Positions 47,397 through 56,998 of a DNA stretch of 64,000 nucleotides are shown piece after piece; the stretch's first letter is position 1; every line of letters begins with the position of its first letter. The position numbers were made by a program, and so were the translations under genes. The stretch comes from Strongyloides papillosus (Eukaryota; Nematoda; Chromadorea; Rhabditida; Strongyloididae). The stretch lies in NCBI GenBank assembly GCA_005656395.1, contig SRSI01000077.1, positions 620,001 through 684,000 of the forward strand. The letters run 5' to 3'. The notes beneath the pieces are model-generated. The model worked only from the letters and a program-made list of their open reading frames with translations. It had not been told where the DNA came from and ran no database searches.

Positions 47397-47544
47397 ATAT
47401 TTAATTTCCCAAACTAGGAGAACAAAAAATTATATAATAATAAAAATATACTTAAAATTTGTTTATTTGATTCAATTAATTTTATGAATATAAAATTAAA
47501 GATAATAAAAATACAATAGAAAAATAATTACAATAAATAACAAA

Positions 47545-48023
47545 TCATTGAAATGTTTTTTTATGAATAACCTCTTTCAAAAATTCTTCCAATGCATCAT
47601 CATCTATCTTAGCTTGTAAACTTGGTATAAGGGACTTAGCTTCTTCAGCAGTTTCGGGCAAAAGATTTGCAAGTTGAGCAATTTCGAACTTGTGCATAAT
47701 ATCTGCCTTCTGCCCAAATAAAACTCTAACAGCACGGATTGCTTCACGATTTTTGAATCGAGCTAGTCTTCTGGTGTATTCAAGTGTTTTCAAAAAAACA
47801 GGATTCAATTCCTCAATTTCTTCTTTCTTTTCATTTTGTTGCCTTCTATGATCAAGAAGAAGAAAAACCTCAGATGTCATTAGTGTATCAGAGCTAGCAA
47901 CTTCGAACTCTAAAAAAATAAATTACAAAAATGAAATATATATGTACCTTTAGGAAATATAAGTTCAGCTGCATCTTCCATAGCACCTTCACTTTCCATT
48001 TTATTATCACCATGAGGCACCAT
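47545..48023 (-). CDS. rpb-4: RNA polymerase II subunit RPB4
   Basis: Two exons, 48023-47948 and 47909-47545, encode 146 residues. Joining them gives [34 protein letters not shown], which is the characteristic Rpb4 opening, followed by the HRDC-like helical bundle (VFLKTLEYTRRLARF..AQLANLLPETAEEAKSLIPSL). Rpb4 pairs with Rpb7 to form the stalk of Pol II and works in initiation and mRNA export. Length equals animal Rpb4. The first ATG gives an N-terminus of 25 residues before the conserved block; a second ATG eight codons in is possible. Confidence 0.93.
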
Positions 48024-48212
48024 AATTGAAGATAATTATGTATAACAATTGTTACAAGAAGCAAGAAAAAATAAAACTCAAAATCTATCTAAATAAGAAA
48101 ATCTATTGGAATAGTGTTTATTTTAAGTTATAAAAAATATATGTTTAAGTTTTTTTTTTTGGAACGTTAAATTTTAATGATAATTAAATGACAATATTTA
48201 CAAAATGGTAAA

Positions 48213-48542
48213 TTATTTTTTCTTCTGAACAACAACAATTTGTGGCATTCCTTCAGAACCACCTGGAATTTGATTTTTCTTTTGTAAATCATTAACGACT
48301 TTTTGAATTTCAGTCATTGGAATAGCTGTATTTGAATCAGAAGTAGAACGTTTTGAATGCGTTTTTTTGCTTCTATTTTTCTTAGTTTTAAAAGCAATTC
48401 TTCCTTGAGATATTAAAACAATTACCATCGTTGCTACACCCAACATGAATGATACAATCATTAGAAGAAGTTTTGATGTTGCTTCATTACTCGTTTCAGT
48501 TATTTGCATACCACCGTAATAATTACCATTTGTTCCTGACAT
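48213..48542 (-). CDS. Small single-pass membrane protein, uncharacterised
   Basis: A single exon encodes 109 residues. The N-terminal 22 residues are polar (Gly/Asn/Thr), one hydrophobic helix spans about 23-45 (SKLLLMIVSFMLGVATMVIVLIS), and the rest is a basic cytosolic tail (KTKKNRSKKTHSKR) ending VVVQKKK. I do not recognise the family. The Lys-rich C-terminus (KKK) could be an ER-retrieval signal, but that is inference. It may be a lineage-restricted protein. Confidence 0.6.
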   Translation of the reverse strand: MSGTNGNYYGGMQITETSNEATSKLLLMIVSFMLGVATMVIVLISQGRIAFKTKKNRSKKTHSKRSTSDSNTAIPMTEIQKVVNDLQKKNQIPGGSEGMPQIVVVQKKK

Positions 48543-49544
48543 TATTAATTATTGTGTTATTTAAAAAAAATAAATTACAAATATTATCTAATCTTAGCTT
48601 TTAAATGATTTATTATAATTTTGTTTTATATGAAAAAATCAAATTTTATATTATTTGTTAATTATCATTCTAGTAAGTTACAATTGGTTTTTATGAGCAT
48701 ATTTTGATTATTGGAATTTTTTTTCTAACACTTTTTCAAAAGATTTATATACTGAACTTTCATAAATAAATAGATATTTTTTATTCACGTTAGAAACCAG
48801 GATTATTAAGTAATAAATAATTTGCTAAGTAATGTGGTAATATTTTTGCTACAAACATGAAATATGAGTATTTTTTTTATCTATTTGTTGTCATGAAATA
48901 TAATTAACTCTTTTTATATGATAATTTCATCGAAAAAAAATTCTCAAGATTTAAGATTGTAATTAATAAATTAAAGTACATATTTTATCAATTGATGATA
49001 AATAAATAAAACATTCCTATCAAAATTTACACTTTAATAACTTAAACAAAATGTTATTAACCATTTTAGATATGAATATATAAATAATTCACTCCAGAAA
49101 TGAGGATGTTATTAATAAATTAAAAATAATTTAAATTACATTGCTATAATGAATTAAAAGATTTAAAATATTAAATTACAGTACAGGTATATTTTTATGG
49201 TTATTAATTAAAAAAGCTAAAGAAATTAAAGTATGTTGAATAAAGTAAACTTGTACCATCTTTTTCCGAAGGTGCAAAAAAAAATAGATGTAAAAAATGC
49301 TATAATTACTGTACATATCTGCCTTAAGTTATTAAAGTTTATAAGATTTTTCCTTACTACATTTTAGTTGTTATTGATAAATCAAACTTTGTATACATAA
49401 TATTTCCGGGAAAATAATAAACTCTAAATGCTTACTGTTTAAGGAAGCGGTAAATTTTGTAACTTAAATAAAGCTAACATATTATTAAAATTAATCCTAT
49501 ATAATTAAAAATTATAGATAGTTTTTATGTAAAGCATAATTACA
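48543..49544. other. Intergenic region, 1 kb, nothing recognised
   Basis: A/T-rich sequence between divergent starts of two small membrane-protein genes. It should hold both promoters; no defined element is visible. Confidence 0.55.
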
Positions 49545-50684
49545 ATGTTTACTTATCTTTTCCTGTGTAGTATATTCCATTTTTCTACTTTCACTTCTAT
49601 ACATAAGAATAAAAGTAATTTTCTAATTGAAAGTGAGTTAAAAACTCTTCATTTTCGTGAAGGATGTCTTAAAACTACAAGATGTTCTGAACCCAGATTT
49701 CAATTAAGTTTACTATCGAATAATGATCAAGATGCAATAAGAATAGACGCTACAATTGATAAAAATATGAAAGTCGTAAGTTTATTTTTCTTTTTAATTT
49801 AATATCTTTTAAAGTCGTCAAAAATTAGGCTTTCAAACTTTTTCTCCGGACAATCAGTTTCAACTGTAACACTTTCCTCCATGATAATGGGTAAAGATCC
49901 AATTTTTAAAATACCCGTTGAATGTGATTTTTCTTCAAAAATTGATATTTTTGAACAATCCAAATTATTTAATACGAATTACTTAGAAATTTCTGGGAAA
50001 TGCTATTCAGCTGTTATTGAAGTAAAAAGAACAAATAATGATAATTATTATTATAATAGAAAAATAGATGATGTAAAAAATGAAAAAAATTTACCAATGG
50101 ATGGTAAAATGCTTACAAATATTTTAAACGTAATATTTGTATTAATCTTGATAATTACTTTTATGGTTATATCAAGTTCTTTAACAATAATATTAATGAG
50201 AGATAGAAGAAATAACTCTTTTCAAGGAGGAGTAAGAATGAATGGGGATACAAACACTTTTAATGATATCAAAGTACCTCCATATGCAATTCGTGAATTC
50301 AAAAAGCGGAGTAAATCTATTTATGGATGTAGAAAAACAAAAATATTATCCACAATTTATGAAAGTGATGATGAAACTCCTAAAAGAATTCCTATTGTGT
50401 CAGATGAGAAGAAAGATTTTAATAATAGTCAAAGACTATCAATTTTAGATCGAATTAAAAAAGATGATAATGATAAAGTAAGCAGATGGATGGAACAAGG
50501 ATATACTAAAACTTCTTCTGGTTTACAATCTATGTCATCATACTCTTCGGAAAAAGATTCAGGAATGCCTGGTAGTAGTCTAAATAAAGATGGAACACCA
50601 AGTGACTGTGGAACATCTTTATTTGGTGGTGTTTGTGGAAGAGAAGATGAAATATACATTGATGTAAAAAATTTACGTGTTTAA
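49545..50684 (+). CDS. Single-pass type I membrane protein, uncharacterised
   Basis: Two exons, 49545-49775 and 49815-50684, encode 366 residues; the intron is 39 bases. Signal peptide 1-18. The ectodomain of about 155 residues has four cysteines (REGC, TRC, VEC, SGKC) that could make two disulfides. The membrane helix is at about 178-206 (ILNVIFVLILIITFMVISSSLTIILM). The cytosolic tail of 160 residues is charged and Ser-rich, with PPYAIREF and many possible phosphorylation sites, ending in an acidic region. I do not recognise the ectodomain; a compact matrix or receptor-like module is possible but unsupported. It is convergent with the gene at 51200-50766, with 81 bases between the stops. 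Confidence 0.7.
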
Positions 50685-50765
50685 AAAAATTTTTTTAATA
50701 TAGTTTTATAACTTATTTTGATTGTTATTTGTTTATATAATTGTTTTTTCAATATAATAAAATCT

Positions 50766-51200
50766 TTAAATAGCCTCGGGTCTTCCTGTACTGATACCTG
50801 GTGTATAACCACTTCTAGGAGGTTGCCTTGTTTCAATGAAATGATTTCTTTTATTTTGAAAAACATTCTTCCATAAATAAATGCCAAATATTACTACAGT
50901 AATTATTGGAACAATAACAAATAAGGAAATAACCCAATATCTTAAATTTGAACAACACTGATGACGTAAATCTCCGCAACATTCAGAATACGTTAAAAAT
51001 CCATCTTCTAAAAATAACGATTTTATATTAAAAATAAACGTTTTTACAAAAATACCTTCACATTGTGGTCCAAGAAGGTATCCTGGACACCATAGACCTA
51101 ATGCTTCTTCTGTTCCAATAACAGAATAAACTCCTTTAATATAATTAATGTTTAACAATAAAATATATAGACAAAAAATATTCGGAAAAAAATTAACCAT
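50766..51200 (-). CDS. Small cysteine-rich type I membrane protein (Shisa-like spacing)
   Basis: Two exons, 51200-51056 and 51007-50766, encode 128 residues. The intron is 48 bases, open and a multiple of three, so the unspliced frame also reads through. The start is the ATG at 51200; an upstream TTG is not used. Signal peptide 1-22, then a short ectodomain with paired cysteines (WCPGYLLGPQC, ECCGDLRHQCC), one membrane helix (WVISLFVIVPIITVVIFGIYLW) and a Pro/Arg-rich tail. The CC...CC arrangement before the membrane resembles Shisa-type adaptors, which control trafficking of receptors, but the match is too short to be firm. Confidence 0.65.
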   Translation of the reverse strand: MVNFFPNIFCLYILLLNINYIKGVYSVIGTEEALGLWCPGYLLGPQCEGIFVKTFIFNIKSLFLEDGFLTYSECCGDLRHQCCSNLRYWVISLFVIVPIITVVIFGIYLWKNVFQNKRNHFIETRQPPRSGYTPGISTGRPEAI

Positions 51201-51697
51201 TATATCTATGTATTGTGAGAAAAAATTCAATATAGGTAGAGTTTAAATGAAACAAAATCAATGAATATGTAGAGGTGAATGGAAAAGACTATAAACTGTG
51301 AAGGTCATTAAAGAAAAATGGTATAAACTCATGGTCAAATAAATAGTACTACTTTTAAATAACCATAAATAGAAAAGTAGAGAATAGTTGATCTTTCTAT
51401 CCTACTTATTACTTTAATTTATTAATTGCTATATCATTATTGTTTTATAGCAATGATTACTTATGACATCAAAATGTAATTGTTATAATTATATAAAGCT
51501 TTGGTATATACCGATAGCTAAATTATATGTATTAATAATTATATAAATTTTAGGGTATTATCATTTTTTTTCAAGGATAGTTAATAAAATGACATATATA
51601 CTTTTATATATTATTAATTAGATAATAATTGGTTAAAAGAATTTATTATTTTATCAATAGAGTAACAATGGGAGTTAATTATTCATTAAAAAATAAG
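51201..51697. other. Intergenic region between the cysteine-rich gene and Argonaute
   Basis: 497 bases between two minus-strand genes. A/T-rich; no specific element seen. Confidence 0.55.
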
Positions 51698-54600
51698 TTA
51701 TAAGAAATACATTTTGTTTTGTAAGACATCAACTACTTGAACACATTTTTGAAGTAATGTATCAAGATCATTTTTACTAAATGCTTTATAAAATGACTTT
51801 TCACCTAGATTTTTAAATAATTCTTTACGATGAGGTAAATGAATTCCTGAAGGTGAACCATCATCATATTCATTATCGGTTTCCAGAACACCTAAAGCTC
51901 TTTTAACGTGAAGTCTTGATCTTGTACAAACTAAATCAGCATAATATACCGGTGTAGGTATTGAAACACTTCTATTACATCTTCCAAAATTATGACAAAG
52001 ATAATAACTTAATGTTTGAATTTCATCAGATGTAAATTTAGAATCATCCCACAAAACATGATAATGTGCAGGTCTGCTTGTCCCTTGGATTCCAAAATGA
52101 GAACAGAGATAAAAATCAAAGCCTTCAGAAGATGTTATTCCTGTATCAACAGTCGTTCCTGGTGGAATATTTTTAGCTTTTCCAACAGCGTCATTTAAAT
52201 ATTTGCAAAACATTCTTGCATGATGACGTTTTTGAACAACTATATAAGTTATAGGTGGATTGTAATTAGGATCAATTAACCGACAAGCGTGTCTAATGCC
52301 AACCATTTCTTTTTTCATAACTTCTTGAAATTGTCCTTCAGAAACGCCATCTCTATAAACTAAGATTCTTTTTGGTCTCATTCCAGTACACTCTTTAAAA
52401 TGTTGAATTCTCAAAATCATAGCTTGAACGAGATCAACAACCTCTTGACGACATTTTTTCTGAACTATAACAGTAGCAGCAAAAGTTTGAGGATACATGT
52501 CAATATTTCCGACAACTGCTGCAACAGATGGTACATGATTTTTCATTTCAACTTGTGTTGGATGAGTTACATCTATACCAATGACTAATGTTGGTTGGTT
52601 GACTAGATATTTATCATTTATATGATTAGGTGTAATTGCTGCATTTATCCCACCTAATTTAAGATTTAATTTAAGTATTAAATTGCCAAGTGTTGCTGGA
52701 GAGAGCCTAGAAACATTTTTGTATAAAATACATTGTGACATGACACCATAACAAACATCAGAATTTTCTTTAATTGTCATATAAACATCTGCATTTTTAC
52801 ATGGAAGAACAATTATAACAAGATTACAATTTTTTCCAGAATGAACATAATATTCACTAATCTCACGATATAGCATTTTTATTTCAAGCGGTAATGCTTT
52901 TCCATACTTAACAACATCCGGCCAATCTGGAAATTTCATACCCATTTGTTGTGCTTTTTGAGCTAAATTTATTGAAAAATTTTGTAATATATGTTCATCT
53001 TTAGGTGGTATTAATGCCATTAGTGCATAAGATTCACATGATGCAGGTAAATATAGTGTTTGATTATCCATACTCCAAGCACCATCGACAGGAAAAACTT
53101 TAGTCTTAAAAAAATTAGTTATATAATATATTAAAATAAAACATACATCAATGTTAGGATTGATATTGGGACCATATTGTATACCGGGAGGATCGATTAC
53201 CCTTCCAGTTGCTTCAACCATTTTTGGAGCAATACTAAGACCAAAATTTTTAAGGAATGGATCGTTTTCAAAACATGCATCTTTAAATAATGTTTGAATT
53301 CTATCTTCTCTTTGTTGAGCATCAACAGCAGCAGCTTTAATGATAGCTGCTGTATGTTTCTCACTTAATTTTTTTGTATATTTTTGATGATCTTCTAAGT
53401 AACAAACTTCCAAAGGAAAATATGTGTTTCTGTGATATGGACCAACATGTAGACATGGTAAATATGGATATTTTAGTGAACCATACTTCTTTTGAAAATA
53501 ATCAGCAACAGAAGTTTTTTCATCTCTTTCATTAACTCTTATAAGAAAAGTGAGTTGATCTGCAGAGCCTTTAGTTCCATTAACACGATAAACTCTTTGA
53601 TGACCATCTTTAGAGCGTACACGAATTTTGAGTCCTCTTATAGCATCATCAAACACCTTAAATTCAGATTCTGTTAAACGTGTAACTTCTCGCAAATTCT
53701 CAATATTCCATGGTTCTTGCCCACTTCTCATAAGTGATGGAATAGACATTTCTTCAAATTTATTATGATTGGGATATGAATCACAATAAGATCCTCTATT
53801 TCTATGAATATTGTTATTGCTATATTTAGAATTATTATTTCTTGAATGATAATTTGTTGATCCATATTTTTCATTTAATACATCACATAAAAATTGTAAA
53901 ATTGATATTTTTGGTTTATAAAAAACTGTATAATCAATGTCAACATTAAGAAGCGCTCTATAACCTAATGCTACAAGAGCTGCTGAAAAAAATCCTGTCC
54001 AAACTTGTTTAGCACCACCAATAGACAAAGCATCTGCACCATTAACAGGCATTCGATAAGCTGATGATTTCCAACAATAAAAATTAGATGATTGATCCAA
54101 AAATGGACAAGTAAGACTTTGCTTAAAAATAATATCGATAATTTGAATTGGTGTAACAGGGCGATGTTGATCAACAGCAGTATAGTCTTTTTTTAAATCC
54201 AATAAAACAGGTCCACACCATGTAATATTTACAACAAAGGTAATACTCGGTCTGGAATCTTTCCATATTGATACATCAACAAGGATGCATTGATGATGTG
54301 TATCACCTTTCATATTAATTTTTCCAGCTACATATAGCTGGTGATTTCCATCATAGGCAAGACCAAATTTATTAGGAAATATTTCAGGATGTTCTTCGAC
54401 AGCTTTCCAAAAAATATTTCTATTTTCATCACGTTCTAAATTTCGTGTACCACTAAAAGTAATTTCAACATGATATTGCATAACAATTGGAGCTCTTGCA
54501 AAAGTTATTTCAAAAAAATTTGTTTTTAAAGATATTACTCTGCCATGACTTCCAAAATTTGGTCTTTCTGCATATTGAATTACTGGACTATTGTCACCAT

Positions 54601-55093
54601 CATAAGAGTATTGAGATGAATTAGAATTTGTAAAAAAACCTGAAGATGGTTTACTTTTTGTTTCGTCAATTGACGATGAGTAGTTATAATTATCACTGCT
54701 ATCAGAAGAATATGAAGAGTTACTAAGATATGTATTTGAATTCGAGTTCCTTCTGCTATAGTTTGATGATGTTGAGCATTCAAAAGATGGAAAATTTTCA
54801 GAAGATATTCCACTAGATATTTGTTTTGTAGTATAGTCCTGGCGATACTTATATTGTCCTTGAAAGTTGTTCAAACAGTAACTTGCTGGTGAGCTGGCTT
54901 CAGAAGATAAAGGTGAATAACTTTTGACGTAAGGAGATTCTCCGCTATAGTTGGAAGATGTTTTCGAGCTGCATGAATCAACAGAATTGTTACTTGCACT
55001 CCGAGGAGGGTGCGTTATTGTAAGGCGTTTTTTCGGTCTCACTGAACACCCATTTGACTGCTTTGACGATGGATCAGAATAATTTTCAGACAT
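51698..55093 (-). CDS. AGO-clade Argonaute with a long Ser/Asn/Tyr-rich head
   Basis: Two exons, 55093-53147 and 53104-51698, encode 1117 residues; the intron is 42 bases, open and in frame. Residues 1-175 are disordered and rich in Ser, Asn and Tyr. Then follow the N-domain, L1, PAZ (ILQFLCDVLNEKYG to YLPCLHVGPYHRNTYFPLEVC), MID and PIWI. The slicer tetrad is complete: Asp in GIDVTHP, Glu in RQEVVDLVQ, Asp in VYRDGVSEGQF and His in PAHYHVLWDD, so target cleavage is possible. AGO-clade blocks such as GLSIAPKMVEATGRVIDPP and KLNLKLGGINAA separate it from PIWI and the worm-specific WAGO clade. The long head recalls ALG-3/ALG-4 more than ALG-1/ALG-2, but no RG repeats are seen. It binds small RNAs; whether microRNA or 26G-like siRNA is open. 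Confidence 0.93.
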   Translation of the reverse strand: MSENYSDPSSKQSNGCSVRPKKRLTITHPPRSASNNSVDSCSSKTSSNYSGESPYVKSYSPLSSEASSPASYCLNNFQGQYKYRQDYTTKQISSGISSENFPSFECSTSSNYSRRNSNSNTYLSNSSYSSDSSDNYNYSSSIDETKSKPSSGFFTNSNSSQYSYDGDNSPVIQYAERPNFGSHGRVISLKTNFFEITFARAPIVMQYHVEITFSGTRNLERDENRNIFWKAVEEHPEIFPNKFGLAYDGNHQLYVAGKINMKGDTHHQCILVDVSIWKDSRPSITFVVNITWCGPVLLDLKKDYTAVDQHRPVTPIQIIDIIFKQSLTCPFLDQSSNFYCWKSSAYRMPVNGADALSIGGAKQVWTGFFSAALVALGYRALLNVDIDYTVFYKPKISILQFLCDVLNEKYGSTNYHSRNNNSKYSNNNIHRNRGSYCDSYPNHNKFEEMSIPSLMRSGQEPWNIENLREVTRLTESEFKVFDDAIRGLKIRVRSKDGHQRVYRVNGTKGSADQLTFLIRVNERDEKTSVADYFQKKYGSLKYPYLPCLHVGPYHRNTYFPLEVCYLEDHQKYTKKLSEKHTAAIIKAAAVDAQQREDRIQTLFKDACFENDPFLKNFGLSIAPKMVEATGRVIDPPGIQYGPNINPNIDVCFILIYYITNFFKTKVFPVDGAWSMDNQTLYLPASCESYALMALIPPKDEHILQNFSINLAQKAQQMGMKFPDWPDVVKYGKALPLEIKMLYREISEYYVHSGKNCNLVIIVLPCKNADVYMTIKENSDVCYGVMSQCILYKNVSRLSPATLGNLILKLNLKLGGINAAITPNHINDKYLVNQPTLVIGIDVTHPTQVEMKNHVPSVAAVVGNIDMYPQTFAATVIVQKKCRQEVVDLVQAMILRIQHFKECTGMRPKRILVYRDGVSEGQFQEVMKKEMVGIRHACRLIDPNYNPPITYIVVQKRHHARMFCKYLNDAVGKAKNIPPGTTVDTGITSSEGFDFYLCSHFGIQGTSRPAHYHVLWDDSKFTSDEIQTLSYYLCHNFGRCNRSVSIPTPVYYADLVCTRSRLHVKRALGVLETDNEYDDGSPSGIHLPHRKELFKNLGEKSFYKAFSKNDLDTLLQKCVQVVDVLQNKMYFL

Positions 55094-55320
55094 AATTTTT
55101 AATACAATAAAAAACCATTTATTCCTATTTATAAAGTAAAATATTATGCATATTTTTTTCTATTTAATGATATATATTCATTTTTATTTTTTAATTGATA
55201 AATGTGACTTATCAATTTTTATATTAATATTCATTTCTTAAATCTATAAGAAGAGAATCAAATTTCTACAGTGTTGTCTTAACAAGAAAAATTTAAAAGA
55301 TTTAAAAGGGTGCCTATTTC

Positions 55321-55330
55321 TTTTAAATAG
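55321..55330 (+). other. Candidate trans-splice acceptor for OGG1
   Basis: TTTTAAATAG ends four bases before the ATG at 55335. It resembles a spliced-leader acceptor with a very short 5' UTR. Confidence 0.4.
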
Positions 55331-55334
55331 TAAC

Positions 55335-56303
55335 ATGTCTATTGTAAAAATTCCTAAAAACGTACTAAATCTCGAAATATTGTTATTTAATGGACAAAGT
55401 TTCAGGTAATATATTAAGATAATTATTGAAATTTCAAATAAATCTAGGTGGCGGTCTAGAAAAACTCCAACATCAGTAGAATACTATGGTGTTACCCACG
55501 ATAGAGTCTGGAAGATTGAACGCCTTGATGATATGACAGTTAAATATGAAGTATTACATTCATTTAAAGAAACGAATGAAGATAAAGATCGTGCTATATT
55601 CAATCATTATTTTAATTTAGATGTAAATGTAAATGCTATTTTAAGTGAATGGACAAATGATGATTACTTTAAAAAAGTCATAGATCAACACCCAAATTTA
55701 CTTGGAATAAGAATTTTGAATCAAGAAGTTTTTGAAACAATAATTTCATTTATTTGTTCTTCCAATAATAATGTACCTAGAATATCAAAAATGGTCGAGA
55801 AATTTTGTCAATTGTACGGGGAATGTTTTGAATATGACAATATGAAATTTTATTCTTTGCCAAGTGTTGAAAAATTGAAAAATATTAGCAGTATCGATGA
55901 AGATTTAAGAAAAAATTCGTTTGGATATCGTGCAAAATATATTGCAGACTCAATTTTAATGATAAACAAATTAGGTGGATCTAAATATTTAGAAATACTT
56001 CAAACAAAAGATACAGAAAAAGCTAGAGAAGAACTATTAAAACTCCGTGGCATTGGTAGAAAAGTAGCTGATTGTATACTACTTATGGGTTTACAACATT
56101 ATCATGTGGTACCGTGTGATGTACATGTTAAAAGATTAGTCAAAAATAATTACATACCATCATTAGATGAGAAAAAATTTACAACCAAAGATATATATGA
56201 CGTACAAGAATTTTTTGAAAATAAATTTGGTAGATATGCGGGTTGGGTACAATCAATTTTATTTACAGTTCAATTGTTATCATTACATGTTAAATCAGAT
56301 TAA
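55335..56303 (+). CDS. OGG1: 8-oxoguanine DNA glycosylase OGG1
   Basis: Two exons, 55335-55405 and 55448-56303, encode 308 residues. The exon junction builds the OGG1 signature QSFRW. Next come VWKIERL, a second strong block FICSSNNNVPRISKMVEKFC, and the helix-hairpin-helix with Lys-Asp chemistry: LRGIGRKVADCILLMGL with the Schiff-base Lys, then VVPCDVHVKRL with the catalytic Asp. SSNNN contacts the estranged base partner. The enzyme removes 8-oxoguanine opposite C and nicks the strand in base-excision repair. C. elegans lacks OGG1, so its presence here is a notable difference. No mitochondrial signal is obvious. It starts 241 bases from the Argonaute gene, in the opposite direction. Confidence 0.94.
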
Positions 56304-56351
56304 TTTATAAATTAATAAATGAATTTCTATATTTACTAAGCAGTGGCAATT

Positions 56352-56714
56352 TTAGTTTGTAGTAGTATTTGTTACAATAACTATTAAAATAAATACAGCT
56401 GGAATCATTATTATCAGAAATATTGATATAGCAAATAAGTTGAATTTTATCTTTTCATTTTTGTTTCTTCCACATTCTATATCTTGATGTGGCATTGCCG
56501 TAAATATTGGTGGATGTTCATTAGCACAAGAAATTTTTGGAACAAGATATTGAAGGCGTGAATATCTACTGTTTCGGAGAATATCGTTAAATTCTGAGGA
56601 ATTTATTACTTCATTATAGCTTGGCAATGATTGTTTAAGTTTATCGTTATTATTAGACTCAATGTAATTAGATTGTGATGGGAATGTGGTAACATTTTCT
56701 ATGTTAATAGACAT
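56352..56714 (-). CDS. Small tail-anchored-type membrane protein, uncharacterised
   Basis: A single exon encodes 120 residues. The first 92 residues are polar and contain LPSYNEVINSSEF, a possible WW-binding (PxY) motif. A single hydrophobic helix lies close to the C-terminus (FNLFAISIFLIIMIPAVFILIVIV, about 91-114), followed by only five residues (TNTTTN), the layout of a tail-anchored or type III protein. No signal peptide. I do not recognise the family. The 3' end is 48 bases from the OGG1 stop (convergent). Confidence 0.6.
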   Translation of the reverse strand: MSINIENVTTFPSQSNYIESNNNDKLKQSLPSYNEVINSSEFNDILRNSRYSRLQYLVPKISCANEHPPIFTAMPHQDIECGRNKNEKIKFNLFAISIFLIIMIPAVFILIVIVTNTTTN

Positions 56715-56998
56715 GATAATTATTTATATTTTTGTAATGTGTAAAAAGAAATGAAAATATTTCTTCTACAAGAGTGCTTTTATATATTTTTTACTGTAAA
56801 TAGGCAGGATAATTTTTGTTGTGTAGGCGTTTGTCTATTTTAAATATAGTTGTACGTAAGAGTGTTAATGTAGAAATCTTATCAATTATAATCTAAAAAA
56901 ATAGATAAAAGTTATGATAATGAGATTAATTTCAATTTTATTGCTGGAATTTTGTTGTTGTTTAATTTCTGAGATTACATTTAAATATCATAGTTTAT

